Assembly (NCBI RefSeq): GCF_904849725.1
Contig: NC_058521.1
Location: 338,318,638-338,382,637, forward strand
Reading direction: 5' to 3'
Length of the DNA: 64,000 nucleotides
Source: Hordeum vulgare subsp. vulgare
Taxonomy: Eukaryota; Streptophyta; Magnoliopsida; Poales; Poaceae
Part shown: piece after piece, positions 57,405-64,000 of the stretch
How the letters are laid out: every line of letters starts with the position of its first letter
How positions within the stretch are numbered: position 1 is the first letter of the stretch
Notes under the pieces: model-generated
The model's database searches: none
Told to the model about the DNA's origin: nothing
The model's input: only the letters and a program-made list of their open reading frames with translations
Program-made: the position numbers and the translations under genes

Positions 57405-59570
57405 GTTCGCTCTAAATAGGAAAAAAGTCTACTAGAGTTATTGAATGAGATCAGGGTAGTATCTATTCTTCTCAGATTTAGAGTAGCTCCTTATTTCATC
57501 TATGGAGTGTTAATTAAGTACTTGCATCACATATATATAACCCCAATAAAATAAAACTATGTTCCCTGCACACATGAGGTATGGCTAACAGGGAAAAATC
57601 AAGTAAAGGCGTATTAATTTGTGTATGCATAACCATGCATATCAACAAGGGATTATATAGTCTTGAGAAAATCTTACTTTATCCTTAAATCATATTGATT
57701 AATGGGAAGAAAAATCATATTGATTAATGGGCAGAAAAATCATATTGATTAATGGGTAGAAAAATCATATTGATTAATAATTATCAAAATCTGAGAAGAA
57801 TAGATGTAGAGTTATTGGATGACATTCTTTTCCATAACTCTTACAATGGTGCAAATACTCTTGTAGGGTGTTGGATATAATAAACTCATGTTGATTAATG
57901 CGGACTAACCGAAGAATGTTCTGAATTGGAGATCACCATCATTCCATCAAACAATATTTCCAACAAATCGAAATAATAGCTAGGCAAATAAATATTCATG
58001 TAGTCATTAGGGGTTTTAAGGGAGTTATTATTAGGTATCCAAGTAATTGTGGAAACATTAATAAATGTAAGATCAATGACCCTACATGAAAATAACCACA
58101 TATCTTGTAATAGTTCCATTGAATGATTGGCGAACATGCCTTAAGAAATGTACCATTAAATCCATCTGGCCCAGACCCTTTGTCTGATTGAATAGAGGCT
58201 CGGTGCTAGCCTTAAGAAAAAACTTTGGTGCTAGCTTTAAGAAAAAACTTGGAAATATACAATCAACTTGAACAACGCCTTCAATTTTTTGCATCCAAAA
58301 AAAGTGATGAAAACCTTAAGTGGCATTGTCACATAATTTTTGTCATCAGTTCCACAGGAGTTATCTTTTGGTATCAAAATAATTATGGAGTCATAAATAC
58401 ATGAAAGATGAGTGACTCCTAAATGATAAACCAACACATGTTTTTAAGAATCTCGTTTAATGATTGGCCCACATGCCTGCAGAGGAATAGAGACAACTAC
58501 ATGAAGAATTACTCCTAGAAGAAATGGGCTGAAAAATCCTGGAAGCAATCAAGGGTTTGAATAATATCATTTTGGACCCATTTCACTCGCATAAAAAATA
58601 AACATAAGAATTAAAAATCAATACGCTCTATTTTCAAGAAAGGATAAGGATTTTGTTTCAGTTGAGAATTGGGCACATTCTAGGTCAAGAAAATTGGGCA
58701 TGACCTTTGCTAATTTTCTTGACCTAGGAGTGCCCAATTCTCAACCGAAACGGAAATTAATCTATGTTTCAGGAGAAATGGGTAACCTTCAGATTGTCAG
58801 CAAATGCTGTCACAAGCAGCTCTACTAGCCCAACTTAAGCGATGAGCAGTGCATAATAAGAAATTGATGACCTTCTCAATGCTGCAAGCTCTACTTTCAT
58901 GTTTTACTTCGATACGAAGATACTTTGGTTCTTTCATTGCTTTTACTTTTTGTAGGTATATATGACGACAAATAGGATTTCAAAGACATGGGCTTCATTC
59001 TCATTACCTATGGAACATCGCGATCGATAGTCAGATGTTGAGCTAGATCGACCAGTAGATGACTTACATTAATCACCCAAACTAGGTGGCTAGTTGTTAC
59101 TTAGTAGCTACAAGTGTGTCCATGTACGGAGCATGACAGTCATTTATCCATATACGGAGGGAGAAACAAATTAAATTAGTGGGAGATACGCTGCCATACA
59201 CAAGTGGATGTATGATTACGCTCTAAGTGCAAACGATAGGTGCTCTAAGCCAAAGCCCCAACACAGGAAAAAGAAAAGAAGTAAAATAATCAAAGAGTCT
59301 GCGAAAATATAAAGTTGCCCTAATGCTTGCAATGAAGGGATAATAAAGATGCCTTGCATTGCATGCTCAACGATCAACTGATCATCGCGTCATTCACCAT
59401 AGCACAGGTTGCAGAGTGATCAAGTAATTGCATATATTACGGCCTGTCTTTTTCTTGCACACCGCAAACTTAGCATATACTCTACAGTTCTTGCTGGACT
59501 ACAGAGCGACGGAGGCATTTCCGCAAACACAAGGTAGGCATTTCAAAATCGCACCTTATAAATCGATAGG
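57405..59570 (-). other. CACTA-B upstream region
   Basis: This is AT-rich, non-coding sequence between the distal leader and ORF1. A 25-bp unit (AATCATATTGATTAATGGG...) is repeated four times at 57687-57780. A 24-bp direct duplication (GGTGCTAGC-TTAAGAAAAAA) lies near 58202-58250. No gene is seen. Confidence 0.6.
58654..58751. repeat. inverted repeat in CACTA-B upstream region
   Basis: Arms of about 40-45 bp: GTTTCAGTTGAGAATTGGGC and CTAGGTCAAGAAAATT on the left, AATTTTCTTGACCTAG and GCCCAATTCTCAACCGAAAC on the right, loop GGGCATGACCTTTGCT. It corresponds in position and in the core word GGGCATGACC to the hairpin of CACTA-A. Confidence 0.9.
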
Positions 59571-59738
59571 GAGTCGTCAACCACCACAGGCTCCAAGTTG
59601 CCGGCCGCGAGGGCGATTCCTGCAAAGCAAACAAGTCGAGATCGAACCTTGCGCCCAGAAGAAGAAGTAGAAGAGCGAGAAGAGGGATAAATACCTCGGA
59701 GAGGAGGACCTGGCGGCGGAGGCGGAGAGGGAGGAGGG

Positions 59739-59900
59739 AGTCCTCGGGGGCGCAGTCCCCATGGAGGAGGAGGAGGGACTCCCCGGCGGCACGGTCCCTG
59801 TGTAGGAGGAGGAGGGAGTCCCCGGTGGCGCAGTCCCCGTGGAGGAGGAGGAGGGAGTCCCCGGCGGCGCAGTCCCCATGGAGGAGGAGGAGGGAGTTCC
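59739..59900 (-). repeat. 39-bp repeat encoding TPSSSSMGTAPPG
   Basis: On the minus strand five anchor points spaced exactly 39 bp (59739, 59778, 59817, 59856, 59895) give four units of a 13-residue repeat: TPSSSSMGTAPPG and variants. It is in an open frame at 60104-59577. It may be a low-complexity protein part or simply a GC-rich transcribed leader of CACTA-B. Confidence 0.8.
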
Positions 59901-59989
59901 AGCGAGAGGAAAGGTGGGGACAAATGACGGGCGCTGTGTGGAGAGTGAGGGGAGGAGGGAATGAATTGGTATAGTGGGGGGAGGGTTAG

Positions 59990-60112
59990 CAATGGCGCAC
60001 CATTTAGGGGTGCGCCATAAGTAAGGTGATAGCAATGGCGCACCTTCTAGTGGTGCGCCATAAGTAAGGTGATAGCAATGGCGCACCTTCCCCTGGTGCG
60101 TCATTACTAACT
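59990..60112 (-). repeat. CACTA-B subterminal repeats, 5' side
   Basis: Three copies of a unit with AATGGCGCACC and GGTGCGCCAT, about 40 bp apart, joined by AAGTAAGGTGATAGC. They match those at 39220-39410. No CACTAC terminus follows. Confidence 0.85.
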
Positions 60113-60385
60113 TTTTTTATTTTTCTGATTTTTAGTTGCATGTAATAATTTCGCCGCCTATCTAGTATACTTTGTATTTAGTTCATCAATTTTCTTACTA
60201 AGAACTATGTACGACCAAGAACTATGTCCTTTGGGACATATTCTTCTATATATTTGTAGGTTTGGTCCACATTTGAATGTTGATCTACGTAGTAGCATCC
60301 TTTGTATAGATTTGGTTGGATCTTTGAGGACTACAACCATGAGTGAGTACAAATAAAGGGTGCCTACTTAATGAAAAGAGCCAAT
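60113..60385. other. unassigned spacer between CACTA-B and CACTA-C
   Basis: 273 bp of AT-rich sequence without gene or repeat that I can recognise. It might be the remaining outer part of CACTA-B or host DNA. Confidence 0.5.
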
Positions 60386-60670
60386 CACTACTTGAATTGA
60401 TAAATTTGCCGTCTGCCTTGCCTTTGCCGTCTGCTGACGCATGGCAAAGATGCTCTTTGCCGTCAGTTGGTACAAAGCGGACGGCAAAGAGGTTGCAGAT
60501 GGCAAAGGTCTTATTTTGCCGTCTGCCTCGCCTTTGCCATCTGCTGACGCATGGAAAAGGACATAAAGGCAGACGGCAAAGATCACGCGGACGGCAAAGG
60601 GGCGGCCAACTCGCGCCGCACCCCACCCACCCCTTTGCCGTTTGCCTCCCGGCCTTAGCAGACGCCAAAG
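60386..60670 (+). repeat. CACTA-C terminus and subterminal repeats
   Basis: About nine copies of TTTGCCGTCTGC or its complement, in both orientations, in 280 bp. A shorter duplicated GC-rich block, CCCCGCGCAACTCCTCCCCT, occurs at about 60793 and 60828. Confidence 0.88.
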
Positions 60671-61365
60671 GAGCTCCCCCTAATGGCGCCCAGCCCCCAC
60701 CCCCCGCTCCCCTAACGGCCCACTCCAGCGCAGAGCCCCCTCCCTGCGCACTGCCCACTCCAGCGCCGCCGCCCGCCCCTCCTCCCCGCGCAACTCCTCC
60801 CCTCGCCGGAGCTCGCCCTCCCCTCCTCCCCGCGCAACTCCTCCCCTCGCCGGAACTCGCCCACCTGAGTCGCTCCGGCCCACCACCGGAGTCGCTCCGG
60901 CCCACCACCGCCGTGCGGCCGGAGGTCGCCCTCCCCTCCTCCACCCGCACCTCCTCCCCGCCACCCAGGGCCGGAGCTCGCCCTCCCCTCCTCCCACTAT
61001 CCTCCGCCCCGGCCTCCCACTGCCCCTACGCAGGTAAGGTTTTTTTTTTCTTTTTCTCTTTATTTCTTGTTTTTTCTTTTAAATTAGTTAGTTAATTTAG
61101 ATGTTTAGTTTATTTTGTGTTTTTTCTGTTAAATTGGATAGTTAGTTTTTTCTTCTTCTGTGTTTATTTTAAATTAGATAGTTAGTTTATTAAGTAGAAA
61201 AAGTAGATAGAAAAGAAAAAAAATAGATAGAAAAAAGAAATGATTGATGAAGAAGGGTATGGGCCCCCAAAAAAATGATAGATTTGCATTTGAAGGGTAT
61301 GCTCCTACTCTACATGCTTTATCTAGTCAAACTTAGAAGAAAATAAGAGAATAATAAACTAGAAG

Positions 61366-61490
61366 AAGAAAGAAGAAGAAGAAGAAGATGAAGAAAGAGG
61401 AGAGGAGGAGAAAGATAAAAGAAAGAAGAAGAAGAAGAAGAAGAAGAAGAAGAAGAAGAAAGAGGAGAGGAGGAGAAAGATAAAAGAAAG
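61366..61490 (+). repeat. GAA/GGA-rich microsatellite
   Basis: A purine-only stretch with AAG repeats and a duplicated block AGAAAGAGGAGAGGAGGAGA (about 61390 and 61459). Confidence 0.9.
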
Positions 61491-61525
61491 AAACTTGCTA
61501 GCTATAGGTTTCTTCAATCATTAGT

Positions 61526-62025
61526 ATGCGTGACCAGTATGCGTCTCCCGTTGGAAAGGGAGACATCTATAAATGTGCATTTCTTTGCATATTTATAACC
61601 GCCATCCTTTCGAATTGTCCAACATTATCCATGGACAGCCCGAGTATGTGTAGATTGGGTCTGTTTTCCCGTATGCTGTGCTTCGGATCCGATGCGGAAT
61701 TTCGTCAGTGCCTCCCCTGTTGTTCTCCGGGTACACATCCTCTCTGCTTATTGCCGAGACGTGTATCAGGAGAACAACGGGGAGGTGCTGCCGAAATTCT
61801 ACGAGAAGAACGGCCAAGTCCCTCCGCCGATGCCAGTCGTTAACGTGGCGGGGACGGTGAGTTTCATTTCAGTGGAGAGATCTTAAGAGTGTTCTCATGC
61901 TAACTACACATTGCAAACGATGTTTGGTGCAGAATATGTCCCGAAACACATCGCACGACCCTTCTACAATCGAGCCTTCTCCAAGTGAAACAAGCCAGAG
62001 CCACCGTGCTTGACCCTAACTTAGG
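61526..62025 (+). other. exon-like region of CACTA-C
   Basis: Moderately GC-rich sequence with an open frame containing YCRDVYQENNGEVLPKFYEK and GQVPPPMPVVNVAGT (61692-61886 frame). It ends at a donor-like ACGGTGAGT near 61857. An acceptor-like GGTGCAG at about 61932 is followed by a short Ser/Thr-rich frame. This might be a 5' exon of a CACTA gene. I cannot name the domain. Confidence 0.35.
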
Positions 62026-62222
62026 TATGTTATTTCTAGTGTTTTAATAAAAGATAGCTAGATGACATAATTAGCTTAGTTAGCTCCAAAAAGACCTATT
62101 TAATAAAATATAGCTAGATGACATAGTTAGCTTAATTATCTTAGTTAGTTTAGTTAGCTTAGATAGCTTAATTAGCTTAGTTGGCTTAGTTAGCTCCTCC
62201 TTCTCCTTCTTCTTCCAACAAA

Positions 62223-64000
62223 GCCTAAATTGGCTAATTATCCATCTAAATGACATAATTAGCTTAGTTAGCTCCTAAATGGTCTATTTAATAAAAAATG
62301 ACCTATACTTAGCTAATTATCCTCGAAATGACATAATTAGCTCCAAAAAGGCATTCTTAGCCAATTTAGCCCGAAGAAGTAGACGAGAGGAGAAGAAAGA
62401 GGAAAAATGAAAGGAAGGAAGAAAAAGAAGAGGAGAAGAAGGAGAAGGAGAGGGAGGAGGATAAGAAGGAGGAGAAGAAGGAGAAGGAGCTCCTCCTTCT
62501 CCTTCTTCCTCCTTCTTCCACATTCTCCTTCTCCTTCTTCTTTTCTTCTTCTTCTCCTCTTCCGTCTCCTTCTCCTCCTCCTCCTCCTTTTACTTCTTCT
62601 TCTCTTTCTCTTATTCTACATAGCTTAATTAGACTCATCCAACAAAGCCTAAATTGGCTAATTATCCATCTAAATGACATAATTAGCTTAGTTAGCTCCT
62701 AAATGGTCTATTTAATAAAAAATGACCTATACTTAGCTAATTATCCTCGAAATGACATAATTAGTTCCAAAAAGGCATTCTTAGCCAATTTAGCCCGAAG
62801 AAGGAGACGAGGGGAGAAGAAAGAGGAAAAATGAAAGGAAGGAAGAAGAAGAAGAGGAGGAGAAGGAGAGGGAGAGGGAGGAGGATAAGAAGAAGGAGGA
62901 GAAGGAGGAGAAGAAGGAGAAGGAGCTCCTCCTTCTCCTTCTTCCTCCTTCTCCTTCTCCTTCTTCTTTTCTTCTTCTTCTCCTCTTCCGTCTCCTTCTC
63001 CTCCTCCTCCTCCTCCTCCTTCTTTTACTTCTTCTTCTCTTTCTCTTATTCTACGTAGCTTAATTAGACTCATCCAACAGAGCCTAAATTGGCTAATTAT
63101 CCATCTAAATGACATAATTAGCTTAGTTAGCTCCTAAATGGTCTATTTAATAAAAAATGACCTATACTTAGCTAATTATCCTCGAAATGACATAATTAGC
63201 TCCAAAAAGGCATTCTTAGCCAATTTATCCCGAAGAAGTAGACGAGAGGAGAAGAAAGAGGAAAATGAAAGGAAGGAAGAAGAAGAAGAGGAGAAGAAGG
63301 AGAAGGAGAGGGCGGAGGATAAGAAGAAGGAGGAGAAGGAGGAGAAGAAGGAGAAGGAGCTCCTCCTTCTCCTTCTTCCTCCTTCTTACTCCTTCTCCTT
63401 CTCCTTCTTCATTTCTTCTTCTTTTCCTCTTCCGTCTGCTTCTCCTCCTCCACTTCCTCCTCCTCCTTCTTTTACTTCTTCTTCTCTTTCTCTTATTCTA
63501 CGTAGCTTAATTAGACTCATTCAACAAAGCCTAAATTGGCTAATTATCCATCTAAATGACATAATTAGCTTAGTTAGCTCCTAAATGGTCTATTTAATAA
63601 AAAAATGACCTATACTTAGCTAATTATCCTCGAAATGACATAATTAGCTCCAAAAAGGCATTCTTAACCAATTTAGCCCGAAGAAGTAGACGAGAGGAGA
63701 AGAAAGAGGAAAAATGAAAGGAAGGAAGAAAAAGAAGAGGAGAAGAAGGAGAAGGAGAGGGAGGAGGATAACAAGAAGGAGGAGAAGGAGGAGAAGAAGG
63801 AGAAGGAGCTCCTCCTTCTCCTTCTTCCTCCTTCTTCCTCCTTCTCCTTCTCAATCTTCTTTTCTTCTTCTTCTCCTCTTCCGTCTCCTTCTCCTCCTCC
63901 TGCTCCTTTTACTTCTTCTTCTCTTTCTCTTATTCTATGTAGCTTAATTAGACTCATCTAACAAAGCCTAAATTGGCTAATTATCCATCTAAATGACATA
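62223..64000 (+). repeat. tandem array of a ~435-bp palindrome-bearing unit
   Basis: Unit starts, marked by GCCTAAATTGGCTAATTATC, lie at 62223, 62647, 63082, 63529 and 63965, giving lengths of 424, 435, 447 and 436 bp; the array continues beyond the edge. Each unit has an AT-rich part (repeated TTAGCTTAGTTAGCT words and a TTTAATAAAAAATGACC block) and a part of about 230 bp where a polypurine run (GAAGGAGAAGGAG...) meets its complementary polypyrimidine run at a GGAGCTCC centre. Long Arg/Lys/Glu- or Ser/Phe/Leu-rich open frames here are by-products. 62030-62222 holds a degenerate lead-in of TTAGCTTAGTTAG repeats. Confidence 0.95.

Larger units (their letters stand above)
39202..60112 (-). mobile_element. 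CACTA-B: large CACTA transposon, interrupted by G5
   Basis: The 3' end (minus sense) at 39202 has the terminus CACTACTAGAAATAGGC, followed by subterminal GGCGCACC/GGTGCGCC repeats to about 39410. Similar subterminal repeats lie at 59990-60112. Genes run on the minus strand from 57404 down to 39647. No TNP2-type transposase is seen. The outer terminus on the right is not recognisable between 60112 and 60385, so that end may be truncated. Excluding G5 the element is about 7.2 kb. Confidence 0.85.
60386..64000 (+). mobile_element. CACTA-C: left end of another CACTA transposon
   Basis: It starts CACTACTTGAATTG at 60386 and is followed by subterminal TTTGCCGTCTGCC/GGCAGACGGCAAA repeats to about 60660, a well-known CACTA subfamily signature in grasses. 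A GC-rich leader (60660-61030) ends in a possible splice donor CAGGTAAGG at about 61030. The element runs off the window; no right terminus is seen. Confidence 0.8.

Noticed and set aside
60343..61095. 250-codon Pro/Ala-rich frame
   Set aside because: It starts outside CACTA-C and runs through subterminal repeats and a GC-rich leader; the opposite strand is equally open.
62366..63957. Arg/Lys/Glu-rich and Ser/Phe/Leu-rich frames
   Set aside because: They are translations of polypurine and polypyrimidine runs in a tandem array.

Overview
This window contains no recognisable cellular gene. It is a stack of nested, mostly broken transposable elements, typical of a large grass genome. The families point to the Triticeae (wheat, Aegilops, barley or rye relatives): Angela/BARE-like Copia LTRs starting TGTTGGAAATATGCCCTAG, Athila-type Gypsy LTRs starting TGATACGTCC with a tRNA-Asp-type primer site, a Tat-lineage Gypsy with an antisense gene, and several CACTA DNA transposons. 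The exact species cannot be told by eye. My labels are: G2 to G6 = Gypsy elements, C1 = Copia element, CACTA-A to CACTA-E = CACTA elements.

Left block, 1-26777. A minus-strand chromovirus-like Gypsy (G2) has part of its 3' LTR at 1-3026, degenerate internal genes at 2993-7226 and no integrase. Its 5' LTR (7231-9623 plus 24952-25611) is split by a plus-strand Athila-type element, G3 (9624-24946). G3 is in turn split inside its reverse transcriptase by a Tat-lineage element, G4 (13607-22117), which has two 556-bp LTRs and a perfect CTACC target duplication. G4 keeps an archaeal-type RNase H and an integrase, then a 16-copy 70-bp tandem array, then a spliced gene on the opposite strand. G2 itself sits in the ORF1 of an older CACTA transposon (CACTA-A, 25612-26777).

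Middle block, 26783-39201. An Angela/BARE-like Copia element (C1, 26783-37713, TSD GTTAA) has lost its 5' coding half, which is replaced by the 3' part of a CACTA element encoding a Ulp1-like protease (CACTA-D, to 30714). A 3.8-kb CACTA (CACTA-E, 31380-35161) is inserted between its RT and RNase H. To the right are a LINE ORF2 remnant (37719-38394) and an Angela LTR fragment (38395-39201).

Right block, 39202-64000. A large minus-strand CACTA (CACTA-B, 39202 to about 60112) carries a degenerate ORF1/Ulp1-like gene and a small RNase H1-N-like gene with a membrane segment. Its gene is interrupted by an Athila-type element, G5 (41928-55645), whose own 5' LTR holds a same-family deletion derivative, G6 (51341-54900). 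A further CACTA (CACTA-C, 60386 onward) with a different subterminal repeat runs off the window. It contains four tandem copies of a unit of about 435 bp, each with a long polypurine/polypyrimidine inverted repeat.

Relative order from nesting: CACTA-A before G2, before G3, before G4; C1 before CACTA-D and CACTA-E; Angela fragment before CACTA-B, before G5, before G6. Nearly every coding region has stops or frameshifts, so none is expected to act autonomously. The parts most worth a second look are the antisense gene and hairpin-bearing 70-bp array of G4, the small RNase H1-N-like membrane protein gene and the shared upstream hairpins of the CACTA elements, and the palindromic array at the right edge.
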